IMG/VR virus record: IMGVR_UViG_3300040801_002467
Coordinates: 1 to 57,067 of that record
Reading direction: 5' to 3' (one strand)
Length of the DNA: 57,067 bases
From: a virus
Shown: positions 7,043 through 16,370 of the stretch, one piece after another
Numbering within the stretch: the first letter of the stretch is position 1
Layout of the letters: the number at the start of each line of letters is the position of its first letter
Position numbers and translations under genes: made by a program
The notes under the pieces: generated by a model
Database searches by the model: none
What the model was told of the DNA's origin: nothing
Seen by the model: the letters and a program-made list of their open reading frames with translations, nothing else

Positions 7043-8782
7043 TTACTCCTTAGATAGCAATGATTCAATTTTCTTTCTTTCAAAAGTATTTAAGAGCTCT
7101 GGGTTATACTCGTTGCTCCCTATTTTGTCAATTAACGCCAATATATAACTTTCTGAATATGCGGTCTCTGCTAACAAATTCTTATCAATTAAGTCCCATG
7201 TTGCACCATTAAATCTGTATAATCCCGTCGGCTGCTGGTCAATTCTTAAAAATAACTGCCCCTCGGACACCATTCCAGGAAACCCCTCGCCAAAATTAAC
7301 AGGTGCTTTTAAATTTAGTTTCAATTCGGGGTGACTTGTTAATAATGCTTCGATTCTATGTACTTTTCCATTAAAGTTTACATAGTCGTCCGCTACCCGA
7401 GTTAAATGAATTTTATTTGTTATCTTCTCAGTAGGCCCGAGCGGATTAGCATAATCAAGTGGTGGGTCATTTTCATCTATAATATCTACAACCGGATCAA
7501 TATTTTCATTTTTCTTAATTTGATGTGTGGGACCGGTACTATGATATTCTTTTTCGGCCCGCTCAACTTCGTCGTGCACCATTTTCTTCAATGACTTTTC
7601 CGCCCGGGATAGTTCAAACGAATGTTGCGATGCTATTAGTAGTAAAACTGCCAATGGATCAAATATAAAAATGATTAAAACGATAACCCAACGAACTGCC
7701 TCTTCGAGTAGGTTTTTATCGACCTGGTCAGAATATATAAACTCTGCAATATACTTTATTGGTCCAACTTCTGCCTCTAGCTTTCTAACCTGTACCTCAA
7801 TTACTGCTTTATTTTCTAGTAATTGATCTAACGTATCGTTTGCTTGGTTGATTATATCAATTTGCTTTGTTAAATCTGCATCAATGTCTGTACGAGAAGT
7901 AGTTCCAAGTTGATCTTTGAGCCTGGCAATTAATTGGTTTGATTGTTGTATTTCTGTTTCAACGCGGTCACGAATTCTTTCTATTTCGGCTTGTGCTGCA
8001 TCTCTAGCTGGCGACCCTGCTTCTTTAATACGGTTGATTTCGTTTTGTGCTGCTAATCTTTTTTCTTGCTGTAGACGACGGAACTCTTCAATTTTTGTTG
8101 ATGTGTTGCTTCCTAATTTTCCGTCAACTACTGCACCAACTATCGATTGGGCAGTTCTAACATCGTTTGTCTCTAGTGCTTTTTGTAAATTGTTTAATGC
8201 AGCATCTACCGCAGCAATTTGATTTGTATATGTTAATACACGATCGCTGATTTTTGCATCTTCAAGCTCAATAATTTTTAGTTCGGCATCGATTGCTGGT
8301 TGTACACGGCTATATGCTGTACTAATACGCTCTTGCTCACGATCAATTTGCACCTGCAAACTACTATCAACGCCGCCTGTGTTATTTTCTAAATTAGTTA
8401 ATCGTTCTTCTGCTCTGGCAATAATTGCACGTTGTCGCGCAATATCACTTTCAATCCTTTCAACTTGCGCTATATTTTCGTTTGTAGCTGCGGTTTGTTC
8501 AACATGACTTTTTGACAAGAAGCCAAAAATACCCATTGACGTTAAAAACATAACGCCAGCGGTAGCTGTTATTAGCAACCATTTTAGCCATTTTAATTCG
8601 GTATTCCAGTGTTTATGCAACCAGACAACTGCAACTAGTTTACCAATTTCGATTGCAACGCCCATTATAATAATGGCGGTTGCTTCGGCGGGGAAAATTG
8701 CAACAAGACCCGTCACGCTGTAGTAGATTGCTACAGATGACAGAAATAGAGCCGACACTAGAGTAATTAAGCTAAAAATCAT
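7043..8782 (-). CDS. Membrane-anchored coiled-coil protein
   Basis: The product is 579 aa. The N-terminal about 90 residues hold three hydrophobic segments (about 3-28, 33-55 and 68-90). These are followed by a long charged coiled coil (about 100-330), a further membrane segment (about 362-385) and a soluble C-terminal region. That region contains an FLRIDQQPTGLYRFNGATWDLID block resembling phage fibre repeats. Proteins of this build recur in marine T4-like phages as uncharacterised coil-containing proteins. It precedes clpX by three bases and follows the small membrane protein gene. Its location in host membrane or virion cannot be decided. Confidence 0.55.
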   Translation of the reverse strand: MIFSLITLVSALFLSSVAIYYSVTGLVAIFPAEATAIIIMGVAIEIGKLVAVVWLHKHWNTELKWLKWLLITATAGVMFLTSMGIFGFLSKSHVEQTAATNENIAQVERIESDIARQRAIIARAEERLTNLENNTGGVDSSLQVQIDREQERISTAYSRVQPAIDAELKIIELEDAKISDRVLTYTNQIAAVDAALNNLQKALETNDVRTAQSIVGAVVDGKLGSNTSTKIEEFRRLQQEKRLAAQNEINRIKEAGSPARDAAQAEIERIRDRVETEIQQSNQLIARLKDQLGTTSRTDIDADLTKQIDIINQANDTLDQLLENKAVIEVQVRKLEAEVGPIKYIAEFIYSDQVDKNLLEEAVRWVIVLIIFIFDPLAVLLLIASQHSFELSRAEKSLKKMVHDEVERAEKEYHSTGPTHQIKKNENIDPVVDIIDENDPPLDYANPLGPTEKITNKIHLTRVADDYVNFNGKVHRIEALLTSHPELKLNLKAPVNFGEGFPGMVSEGQLFLRIDQQPTGLYRFNGATWDLIDKNLLAETAYSESYILALIDKIGSNEYNPELLNTFERKKIESLLSKE

Positions 8783-8789
8783 ACTCTAG

Positions 8790-8797
8790 TATTTATG
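8790..8797 (-). promoter_or_regulatory. Late-promoter-like CATAAATA seven bases before a start codon
   Basis: CATAAATA on the minus strand ends seven bases before the ATG at 8782. No Shine-Dalgarno lies between, so a transcript from this element would be almost leaderless. It belongs to the set discussed in the findings. Confidence 0.5.
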
Positions 8798-8834
8798 GGG
8801 TATTCTTTTATTAGCTGACGAATTATATCGGGTT

Positions 8835-9050
8835 TTAATACCCGTGCGTTTTTACATGTCGCCTATGTAAAACCTCGATTCGATACCACCAAAAAACCGA
8901 GATTACTGCAAACATTATGATTGCTACATTCCAGCCAAATAGCCACCAAACTAGCAAAAATGCAACAACTCCAGGACCAAAATAAAAGACCAGTATCATT
9001 GTTAGTATTACTAATACTGTGTCTTTAACTCGAATTTCGGTCTTAACCAT
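8835..9050 (-). CDS. Small two-span membrane protein
   Basis: ATG at 9050 follows the DNA ligase stop by one base and gives 71 aa. A GTG at 9080 would extend it into the ligase frame and is less likely. Two strongly hydrophobic segments (about residues 11-33 and 36-56) rich in Val, Phe and Trp are followed by a basic tail, consistent with a hairpin in the inner membrane with cytoplasmic ends. No family is recognised. A holin is conceivable given size and topology, but there is no endolysin beside it, so this remains open. Confidence 0.5.
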   Translation of the reverse strand: MVKTEIRVKDTVLVILTMILVFYFGPGVVAFLLVWWLFGWNVAIIMFAVISVFWWYRIEVLHRRHVKTHGY

Positions 9051-9051
9051 T

Positions 9052-10404
9052 TTAAATTTTTTCGCCAGCTTCCATACCACGAAAACGAATAAATCTAGGG
9101 AACCTCAACGAATATGTTCCGTCCTGGTTTTGAGTAATTACGTCGGCTTTAATTTCGACTACCTGGCCCAACAGATTATCTTTATTTTGCCAGAATGTAT
9201 CTCGATCATTGTCAGTAAGCCCAGAGCCAACATTTGTTTTAATTAGTTGACCCTGATCGACCCCCTCGCAAACCAACGCACCTAGCCGTCCTTTATTACG
9301 TCCAGTTCCTTCCTCAACACCAACGATTGTTAAATCTACAGTAATATTTGGTTTCCATTTAAGCCAGGAGGTGCTCCTCTTACACTGGTACGGAGCATCA
9401 ACGTCTTTAACCATAATGCCCTCATATCCTTTCGCTACCATGTCAGTTGCGAATCGATGCATGACATTCTGTCCTTCGGCTGTATCTAGATTTACTTGCA
9501 GTCCTTCAACAATCCTGATATTTAGATTTCTACTATTAATGCGATTGCGCATTTTGGCCAAATACTTTAAAGAACGTATTCTTTGCGCAACATTCCAACG
9601 ACCTTTCTTGAAATCTTTAAGATGGATTATATCGAAGATTGAGTAAATCGCATCAGACGTATCAACATTAACCTTTCGCTGAGCTTGCTTCATTAGTGCT
9701 TGAAAGTTCTCGCTAATGATTTCACCGTCAAGAACAAAATCCTGCGACTCGTCTAAGCCTTCGTCGGCGCGAACGAACATTGCAATATTACTTCTGAGAT
9801 GTTCTTCTATCAGTGGGAAATTTAATAATGCTTTGCCGTTACGAGAAAATAGCTCAACTTTATTAGTTCGAGGGCTAAAAATAGCCAGACAACGAATGCC
9901 ATCAAATTTTGGCTCTAATATTTTCTTACCTCTGAGTTTTTCCTGGTGCTTAGTCGAGTCAGAAGCCAACTGGCATTCAAATACAGGAATTTCGTATTTG
10001 GTCCCTTTAAGGATCTTATTAAAGGTTTTGATAGTTGCGCCTACTCGCAGGTCTTTAAGCATGACCGGGCGCAACAAAGTTTCCCAAACCTCAGTATCAA
10101 AAAGATAGGACACTTGCTCAACATCGACCTCAGCATCATTACCGGTGACTACCCGCATTGATAGACGGTCCAGTAGGACGAAGAACTCGTTAAACGGATT
10201 TTCTTTTCCCGTTAATCCAGAAATAACAGGCACCCGTTTAAAGTTATAAACCATAAATGGATTATATGCTCGATATACGCAAGACAAAAAGATATCTGCG
10301 TCTTCAGCGCCTAATGTTGCTGCGCTTAGAGCCTGAGCAATAACCTCTTCTTTGTGTTTTCTGGAATTGCTTTCGTTTAATTTATAAATCCACTGATGGG
10401 CCAT
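9052..10404 (-). CDS. 30: ATP-dependent DNA ligase (T4 gp30-like)
   Basis: The product is 450 aa, close to T4 gp30 (487). The N-terminal helical region (1-140) is followed by the adenylation domain with motif I EPKFDGIR (catalytic Lys at residue 166), motif III DGEIISE, the EGIMVKD motif and motif V WLKWKP, then an OB-fold with GRLGALVCEG and VGSGLTD. It seals nicks in replicating phage DNA using ATP. A sigma70-type promoter lies directly upstream (10440-10468), implying early expression independent of the structural gene before it. Confidence 0.95.
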   Translation of the reverse strand: MAHQWIYKLNESNSRKHKEEVIAQALSAATLGAEDADIFLSCVYRAYNPFMVYNFKRVPVISGLTGKENPFNEFFVLLDRLSMRVVTGNDAEVDVEQVSYLFDTEVWETLLRPVMLKDLRVGATIKTFNKILKGTKYEIPVFECQLASDSTKHQEKLRGKKILEPKFDGIRCLAIFSPRTNKVELFSRNGKALLNFPLIEEHLRSNIAMFVRADEGLDESQDFVLDGEIISENFQALMKQAQRKVNVDTSDAIYSIFDIIHLKDFKKGRWNVAQRIRSLKYLAKMRNRINSRNLNIRIVEGLQVNLDTAEGQNVMHRFATDMVAKGYEGIMVKDVDAPYQCKRSTSWLKWKPNITVDLTIVGVEEGTGRNKGRLGALVCEGVDQGQLIKTNVGSGLTDNDRDTFWQNKDNLLGQVVEIKADVITQNQDGTYSLRFPRFIRFRGMEAGEKI

Positions 10405-10439
10405 TTTTACTCACTTGGTTGTCAAATACTCTTACAAGT

Positions 10440-10468
10440 ATTATACGATACTCTAATTATTAGGTCAA
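10440..10468 (-). promoter_or_regulatory. Sigma70-type promoter of DNA ligase
   Basis: On the minus strand TTGACC (10468-10463) and TATAAT (10445-10440) are separated by exactly 17 bases, five of six and six of six matches to consensus. It lies in the only gap between the 551-aa structural gene and the ligase, about 35 bases before the ligase ATG. Confidence 0.75.
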
Positions 10469-10470
10469 GT

Positions 10471-12126
10471 TTAATTTGGATTGATTGACGAATCTGAACC
10501 AACACCAGCGGCGTTTAATTTTGCCAAATTCCGGCCTTCTCGTAGTGCAGCAACTAACGACTGACCTGCATGCGTTGTTTGATCTGCTACCAGTTCTAGT
10601 AATTCGGCTTGTTCGGTTTTGGTTGCAAGTATACCCAATGTAGATGCAAAAGCCATTGCTGCCTTCTTAGATTCGGTAGAAAGGAACGCAGACCCATTAT
10701 AGATTTCTGCATCAGTTAGTGCAGTTTCTTCTCTTAGTATTTGAGCATTTGATGCATCCATTGCTTCGGTCCAGGCTGCAACCTCATCCGGATACTCTGT
10801 TTCCATATATGTCTTAGCATCCGCCAGGAACCCCTCCATCGTTGGTACATCAGCAGCGCCACCGAGCTCGGTTATAACATCATCATATGCATCCGAAACA
10901 TCTCCGTAATCAATGTCGCCTGCGAGTGATAATAATGTGGTGTAGGTATCTGTATGAACATATCCAGCTACCGTACCAATTACATCTTTAAAATAATAAC
11001 TACCGTTCTTATTTGTACCTTTTGCAAATTCAGAATTTAATTCATTTGCGGCGGTTTCATCCATTGCAGATGTTTGTGAATTTATTGCAGAAAGACCAGT
11101 ATTCAGCTCTATACCTTTGGCTTGTTCACCTAGGGCCTTGGGTGTTATGTCTGTTATCTTTTTAATTTGTTGTAATGCCATTGCAAAAGCATAGTTTGCT
11201 TTAGCAACATCCTCTGGCATGAACGCAGAATTGCGTGTCTTCAATGATGATACATACGGTGCTACACCATTATTGATATAAATGTTTTCTGGGGCACCGT
11301 TATGCATTGAACGCAAGGTGTTAAATGATTGCGGAAACAACTTTTTAGTATTCATCAAATCAGATAATCTAACTATTCCTTGTGTTTCTATTTGCAATAC
11401 CAACAGAATATCTTCTAATTTTTTACCGGTAATCGTCGTGGATACATCATACACTGCTCGTTGATTTGCCGGAGACAATGAACCGTTAGAAACAACCTCA
11501 GATATTAAATTACTTAACTGAACATTCCTGGCTACAAATTCTTGTTCTAAAGTATTAATCATGTTTGTTCCAACCAATACTTTAAACAGCGAATCCGGAG
11601 TACCGTAATTAGACAACGTTGAGAAATCAATTAATATACCAGTATTAACTAAATCCTGACCAAACTTTTGGGGGTTGGTGGAAACCAACGATATATTACC
11701 AGTTGACAACTCATCCATAGACGTGAATGAATTTTTTGCAACTTTAGAACCATTGGCGGCACTGTTAACAATCTCGTTGATAGTGCTAACGTGTCCAGCC
11801 GCTGCTTGAAAATGTGCAACAAATCTACTTTGTTGGGTAGGCGGCAATACTTTATCTGCCCATGTTGTTATTGCACTTCGCAGAGAAGTTCCTGCAGAAA
11901 TTAAGTCGTGCGTGCCGGGTATCGCTAATACCGCGGCCTTTAACTGATCTTTCTCTGCATTTGACAAAGTAGAGGCATCAATATCCGCAAGCAGTGCATC
12001 AGTTTCACCAATCATCGGCAACGCTGCAAATTCATTCATTTTATCAACTAACTGTTGATTGATTTTAAATGCAGAATTTTGTACAATTCCATTGCCTGCG
12101 GCCATTTGTAATGGAGTAAATGCCAT
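10471..12126 (-). CDS. Ala/Ser-rich virion-type protein, unknown function
   Basis: The product is 551 aa, rich in Ala, Ser, Thr and Asn, mostly helical with low charge and without signal peptide, membrane span or enzyme motif. It starts two bases after the PAAR gene stop and is the last gene of the run nrdA-nrdB-grx-Lsm-like-PAAR. Its size, composition and position next to a PAAR tip protein suggest a virion (tail or injected) component. A T4 counterpart is not apparent. Confidence 0.5.
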   Translation of the reverse strand: MAFTPLQMAAGNGIVQNSAFKINQQLVDKMNEFAALPMIGETDALLADIDASTLSNAEKDQLKAAVLAIPGTHDLISAGTSLRSAITTWADKVLPPTQQSRFVAHFQAAAGHVSTINEIVNSAANGSKVAKNSFTSMDELSTGNISLVSTNPQKFGQDLVNTGILIDFSTLSNYGTPDSLFKVLVGTNMINTLEQEFVARNVQLSNLISEVVSNGSLSPANQRAVYDVSTTITGKKLEDILLVLQIETQGIVRLSDLMNTKKLFPQSFNTLRSMHNGAPENIYINNGVAPYVSSLKTRNSAFMPEDVAKANYAFAMALQQIKKITDITPKALGEQAKGIELNTGLSAINSQTSAMDETAANELNSEFAKGTNKNGSYYFKDVIGTVAGYVHTDTYTTLLSLAGDIDYGDVSDAYDDVITELGGAADVPTMEGFLADAKTYMETEYPDEVAAWTEAMDASNAQILREETALTDAEIYNGSAFLSTESKKAAMAFASTLGILATKTEQAELLELVADQTTHAGQSLVAALREGRNLAKLNAAGVGSDSSINPN

Positions 12127-12127
12127 A

Positions 12128-12415
12128 TTACTCTCCTACACAAACATTTGGGCTAGAATCTGCTCTTTTGTGACCACATGTATCGATATCGTTAACATGT
12201 ATAACTGGGCGATTTTCAACAAACACGGTAGAACTTCCGCCTTGCGTTTGTGCGTTGCAGTGTGATCCACAACCTGGTGATCCACAGCATGGATGAGAGG
12301 TCACCGATTGATTAGGTATCATCACATTCCGGTTATTGATAAAAACAGTCGCGGCACCACCAAGGGCAACGCCGCCCACTACATTTGCATCGCCTTGTCT
12401 AATAGCATTTGGCAT
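12128..12415 (-). CDS. PAAR-repeat baseplate spike tip protein (T4 gp5.4-like)
   Basis: ATG 12415 gives 95 aa; longer forms would overlap the preceding gene. The start MPNAIRQGD, the glycine-rich turns (GGVALGGAATVFINNRNVM and GGSSTVFVENRPV) and the paired His/Cys residues (SHPCCGSPGCGSHC, DTCGHK) match PAAR proteins. These form a small metal-bound cone that caps the central tail spike and pierces the outer membrane. T4 gp5.4 is 97 aa. A CTAAATA element ends four bases before the start. Its presence directly behind the reductase genes is a layout oddity. Confidence 0.85.
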   Translation of the reverse strand: MPNAIRQGDANVVGGVALGGAATVFINNRNVMIPNQSVTSHPCCGSPGCGSHCNAQTQGGSSTVFVENRPVIHVNDIDTCGHKRADSSPNVCVGE

Positions 12416-12419
12416 TAGG

Positions 12420-12427
12420 TATTTAGC
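12420..12427 (-). promoter_or_regulatory. Late-promoter-like GCTAAATA before the PAAR gene
   Basis: GCTAAATA on the minus strand ends four bases before the ATG at 12415 and overlaps the end of the upstream gene. It differs from TATAAATA at two positions. It would let the PAAR gene be transcribed late although it sits inside a metabolic gene run. Confidence 0.35.
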
Positions 12428-12725
12428 CGGTAATGATCTTCTTCGTTGGCGCAACTATCCCGGTCACTGTCCTGATATAAGCAGTTTCGGCATCACTTTT
12501 GGTCTTACCATACGTTAAAATTCCAGTCCACTGTAGCGGAAAAACTTCTTCTTCGGTCGTTAATAGCATTGGAATCATTTGTGGCCCTTCGGGCGTAATC
12601 ATTAAGATCACTGGTTTATCAACCCATACACTATCGTCGTCGTTTTTTGATACTTTTGCAATAATCTCATCTCGGTTGTTTAATTTAAACGAATATACCG
12701 ATCCTTCATGTAGTTTTTGTGTCAT
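12423..12725 (-). CDS. Small beta-rich protein, Sm/Lsm-like pattern
   Basis: The product is 100 aa. The N-terminal half reads as a small barrel: YSFKLNNRDEIIAKV, then VDKPVILMITPEGPQMIP and WTGILTYG, spaced like the strand pattern of Sm/Lsm proteins. This is pattern similarity only. It overlaps the glutaredoxin gene by four bases and the PAAR gene follows. If truly Lsm-like it might bind RNA, but a structural role is equally possible. Confidence 0.45.
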   Translation of the reverse strand: MTQKLHEGSVYSFKLNNRDEIIAKVSKNDDDSVWVDKPVILMITPEGPQMIPMLLTTEEEVFPLQWTGILTYGKTKSDAETAYIRTVTGIVAPTKKIITG

Positions 12726-12961
12726 GCTAACCTTCTAATCTCTTCTTCAGTTAAGTACATTAATTGCTGTACTGTTGTATCAATGTGTTTGCCTTCGGCA
12801 TACAATTGAGGGACAGATTTATGCCCTTCGCTAATAAGAAAGGTTCGAGCTGTGTCGTTTTTCTCGATATTAACTTCCATAAAGTCAATACCCCTTGTTT
12901 CTAATACCTTCTTCATTTGTACACACTTAGGACAGGTGGTTTTTGTATAAATTGTAATCAT
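12722..12961 (-). CDS. Glutaredoxin (NrdH/Grx type)
   Basis: The product is 79 aa, full length. The thioredoxin-fold start MITIYTKTTCPKCVQMK carries the redox site CPKC (residues 10-13), and the cis-proline block KSVPQLYAEG is present near residues 48-57. It should reduce the C-terminal cysteines of ribonucleotide reductase. The gene overlaps the nrdB stop by four bases, so both are translationally coupled. T4 also has a reductase-linked glutaredoxin (nrdC). Confidence 0.88.
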   Translation of the reverse strand: MITIYTKTTCPKCVQMKKVLETRGIDFMEVNIEKNDTARTFLISEGHKSVPQLYAEGKHIDTTVQQLMYLTEEEIRRLA

Positions 12962-14079
12962 AATGTTAAACCTTTAAATGTATCTTCGTCAACATCTTGT
13001 TTTGTGCCACCAACAATATAAGATGACAACTGTACTTCTTGTGGTGCAACCTGTACTTCGCTTCCAGCAATCCATTTCTCAGTCCACGGTAGTGGGTTTG
13101 ACCCACCATTAAATGGACTATCAATTCCAACAGTAATCATACGCTTATGCCCAATCCACTCAATATAATCTTTAAGCAATTGTGCATTGAGACCGATAAT
13201 AGAACCGTCTTTAAATAAAAAGTCTGCCCATTCTACTTCTTGTTTAATTGCTGCTAAAAACATATCTCGAACTGCATCTTTACATTCTTCTTGAATTTTA
13301 ATAAAGTCAGGATCGTCCTTTGGCAATAGTTTAAGTAGAGTTTGTGTAAATGCTAAATGCAAGTTCTCGTCACGGCAAATGAGTTTAATAATCTTAGCAT
13401 TGCCTTCCATCTTCTTTAATTCAGCAAATGCCCACGAACATGCAAACGATACATAGAATCGAATACCTTCTAAGATGTTAACTGAGTTAATTACCATCCA
13501 GATTTTCTTCTTTAGCTCATACAAATCAACCACAAGCTTCTTGCCGTTAACTGTATGCGTTCCCGGACCTAACAATTGATAAGCCAGGCCATAATTGTAT
13601 AGGTCATCATAGTGTTCAGTAATTGCATCAGCACAATCAACAATTTCTTTTATATCTAATAATTCATCAAATATTTTTGCTGGGTCAGCGTAAACATTTC
13701 GAATGATATGAGTGTATGATCGCGAATGTAATGCCTCGTTCTGTGTCCACAATACTAACCAGTTTTCAACTTCTGGTAAAGACGTCAATGGTAATAACGA
13801 GAGCGACGGAGCTCGACCCTGTACAGAATCCAATAGCGTCTGTCGTTTTACATTAGAAGTAAAGATATGCTGACCATGTTCGGTTAACTCTTTAAAGTCT
13901 TTACTATCACGAGAGATATCAACTTCAGTTGGCTGCCAAAAGAAGCCAAGCTGGCGTTCAGTTTGACGATCAATCTGTTTGTACTTCATCGTATCATAAC
14001 GCTGAATGTCAATCGAACCGTCTAGAAAGATCTTACGCTTGGTATGATCTGTTTTGTTAATTTGAAATACACTACTCAT
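12958..14079 (-). CDS. nrdB: Ribonucleotide reductase class Ia, beta subunit
   Basis: The ATG at 14079 overlaps the nrdA TGA (ATGA), giving 373 aa; E. coli NrdB is 376. Diiron ligands are visible in TQNEALHSRSYTHI (Glu, His) and CRDENLHLAF (Glu, His). The tyrosyl-radical Tyr is kept in HSRSYTHI, equivalent to E. coli Tyr122. The subunit makes the radical using oxygen, so the phage synthesises deoxynucleotides aerobically. The neighbouring redox genes (glutaredoxin here; ferredoxin, its reductase and hemerythrin elsewhere in the window) could support cofactor reduction or oxygen handling. Confidence 0.96.
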   Translation of the reverse strand: MSSVFQINKTDHTKRKIFLDGSIDIQRYDTMKYKQIDRQTERQLGFFWQPTEVDISRDSKDFKELTEHGQHIFTSNVKRQTLLDSVQGRAPSLSLLPLTSLPEVENWLVLWTQNEALHSRSYTHIIRNVYADPAKIFDELLDIKEIVDCADAITEHYDDLYNYGLAYQLLGPGTHTVNGKKLVVDLYELKKKIWMVINSVNILEGIRFYVSFACSWAFAELKKMEGNAKIIKLICRDENLHLAFTQTLLKLLPKDDPDFIKIQEECKDAVRDMFLAAIKQEVEWADFLFKDGSIIGLNAQLLKDYIEWIGHKRMITVGIDSPFNGGSNPLPWTEKWIAGSEVQVAPQEVQLSSYIVGGTKQDVDEDTFKGLTL

Positions 14080-16361
14080 ATCGCACAACTCTCACAAATT
14101 TCTTCTTCAGGTTTATCTTCCCCAACGATCTTATCAACGTCAACTTCGCCCTGGCCGTCATATGTATTTAGATAGTACAACTGCTTACCACCAAACTTGT
14201 AAAACATCAATAAGTCTTTAAGCATAACGCTCATTGGGATTTGTTCGTCTTCAAAACATTGGGGGTTATATGAAGTGTTTACAGAAATACCTTGATCGAT
14301 ATATTTCTGTAATACGCACATAATCTTTAGGTACCCTGCAGGACTTTTTTGATCCCACAATAATTCATACTTGTTTTTAAGTCGACGAAATTCTGGCACT
14401 ACTTGTTTCAGAACGCCATCTTTACTTTGTTTAACAGATACGAAGTTCCTGGGAGGTTCTACACCGTTAGTAGCATTGGCAATCTGTGATGAGGTTTCAG
14501 AAGGCATTAATGCCATTAAGGTGGAGTTCCTTATACCAGTTTCTTTTATCTGTTCACGCAGCCCGTTCCAGTCAACATATTCTGTAGGCTTTACTAACTC
14601 GTCTACTTCTTTTTTGTAAGTATCAATTGGTAGCAAACCTTTACTATATTTTGTTTCGTGGTTTCCGGGGCATCCGCCAAAGTCTTTAGCAAGGTCTGCA
14701 CTAGCCTTAATAAGGTAATAAGACCAATGCTGTGCCCACTCGTCAACAAGTTCCAAGGCAGAATCGTCACTATATCGAACATTATGTTTCGCCAAGAAGT
14801 ACGCCAAATTGATAATACCTATACCAATTGGTCGACGTAGTTCTGTAGCTATTTGCGCGGCTTTGACTGGGTAGTTCTGATAAGACAACAAGGCATCTAG
14901 ACCACGCACAGCTAGTGTACATGCTCTTTCCATGTCTTGCGGCTTGCGGAATGTTCCCCAGTTTATTGCTGAGAGAGTACATAACGCAATTTCCCCGTTC
15001 TCATCATGAATATGGTTTAACGGTTTGGTTGGTAAGTCAATCTCAGAACAAAGGTTGGACATATAGATCGTGGCTAGTTCTTCTAAGAATGAAGAATGCG
15101 TGTTAGCATGATCTACATTCATTAGGTAAATTCGACCAGTATCTTTACGTTCCTGCATAAACATGGAAAATAGCTCTAATGCAGGAATAACCTTTTTACG
15201 CAAACGATTGTTTCGCTCTGCTTTTTCATACAACTCTCGGAACTTATCTTGGTCTTTAAAAAATGACTCATATAACTCCGGGACATCTGCTGGCGAGAAT
15301 AATGTAATATTCCCACCTTCTATTAATCGTTCATACATTAAACGATTAAACTGTACGCCATAATCCATAAAGCGTACACGATTCTGATCAATGCCTTTAT
15401 TATTTTTTAATACAAGCAATGTTTCTATTTCTAAATGCCAAATTGGATAATATAAGGTGGCACTACCTTTTCTGATACCGCCCTGCGAACACGAGTTAAC
15501 CGCAGACTCAAATAATTTAAAATATGGAGTTAACCCTGTATGATATGCCTGTCCGCCGCGAATGGGAGATCCTAGTGCGCGAATCCTTCCTGCGCCAATA
15601 CCAATACCAGCACGTTGCGAAACATACTTAACAATTGCAGACGTTGTTGCGGTAATCGAATCTAACGAATCGTCGGACTCAATTAATACACATGACGAGA
15701 ATTGTCTTTGTCCGGTTCGTACCCCTGCCATAACTGGCGTTGGTAGAGAGATTTCGTGTGTACTGATTGCATCATAATATTGTTTTGCCCAATGCAATCT
15801 AACTTCTTTTGGATAACTAGAGAATAGAATTGCTGCAATTAAAGCATAGGCGACTTGTGGGGTTTCTAGAATTTCTCCAGTGACTCGATTTTGTACTAGA
15901 TATTTGCCACGCAATTGTTCCATGGCAATATATGTTAGATGTTCATCACGCTCGTGCTTAATAAACTCGTTAATGACATCCCATTCGTTATCATCAAACA
16001 TCTCGCCAAGCTCAGCATCATAGAACCCAGATTTAATATTTTTCTTTACTAAATCTTTAATATGCCATGGTGTAAAACTACCATATACTTCTTTTCGCAA
16101 ATGATATGCAATTAGTCGCCCGCCGACAAATTGGTAATTTGGTGTTTCCTCGGAAATTAGATCCGCCGAGGCCTTAATTAATGTTTCTTGAATTTCAGAC
16201 GTCTTAATCTTATTATAAAATTGTAAATGACTTCTCAATTCTACTTCAGAAGCAGAGACACCAGTAATGCCTTCTGTTGCCCAATATACTACTTTGTGGA
16301 GTTTTTCAAGATCAAGTGGTTCCACACGACCATCACGCTTGGTCACTAGGATTTCGTTCAT
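14076..16361 (-). CDS. nrdA: Ribonucleotide reductase class Ia, alpha subunit
   Basis: The product is 761 aa, the same length as E. coli NrdA. Present are a short N-terminal ATP-cone region (about 1-95), the FSSCVLIESDDSLDSI block with the first active-site Cys, NLCSEIDLPTKPL with the radical Cys and Glu, ALCTLSAINWG with the second Cys, the LYYLN tyrosine pair for radical transfer and the C-terminal redox tail CESCAI. The tail cysteines are two residues apart rather than four as in E. coli. It is the first gene of the nrdA-nrdB-grx run and reduces NDPs to dNDPs. Confidence 0.97.
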   Translation of the reverse strand: MNEILVTKRDGRVEPLDLEKLHKVVYWATEGITGVSASEVELRSHLQFYNKIKTSEIQETLIKASADLISEETPNYQFVGGRLIAYHLRKEVYGSFTPWHIKDLVKKNIKSGFYDAELGEMFDDNEWDVINEFIKHERDEHLTYIAMEQLRGKYLVQNRVTGEILETPQVAYALIAAILFSSYPKEVRLHWAKQYYDAISTHEISLPTPVMAGVRTGQRQFSSCVLIESDDSLDSITATTSAIVKYVSQRAGIGIGAGRIRALGSPIRGGQAYHTGLTPYFKLFESAVNSCSQGGIRKGSATLYYPIWHLEIETLLVLKNNKGIDQNRVRFMDYGVQFNRLMYERLIEGGNITLFSPADVPELYESFFKDQDKFRELYEKAERNNRLRKKVIPALELFSMFMQERKDTGRIYLMNVDHANTHSSFLEELATIYMSNLCSEIDLPTKPLNHIHDENGEIALCTLSAINWGTFRKPQDMERACTLAVRGLDALLSYQNYPVKAAQIATELRRPIGIGIINLAYFLAKHNVRYSDDSALELVDEWAQHWSYYLIKASADLAKDFGGCPGNHETKYSKGLLPIDTYKKEVDELVKPTEYVDWNGLREQIKETGIRNSTLMALMPSETSSQIANATNGVEPPRNFVSVKQSKDGVLKQVVPEFRRLKNKYELLWDQKSPAGYLKIMCVLQKYIDQGISVNTSYNPQCFEDEQIPMSVMLKDLLMFYKFGGKQLYYLNTYDGQGEVDVDKIVGEDKPEEEICESCAI

Positions 16362-16370
16362 TCTATCCTC

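Noticed and set aside
9716-10108. Plus-strand open frame of 130 codons
   Set aside because: Antisense to DNA ligase, whose adenylation motifs lie in the same bases.
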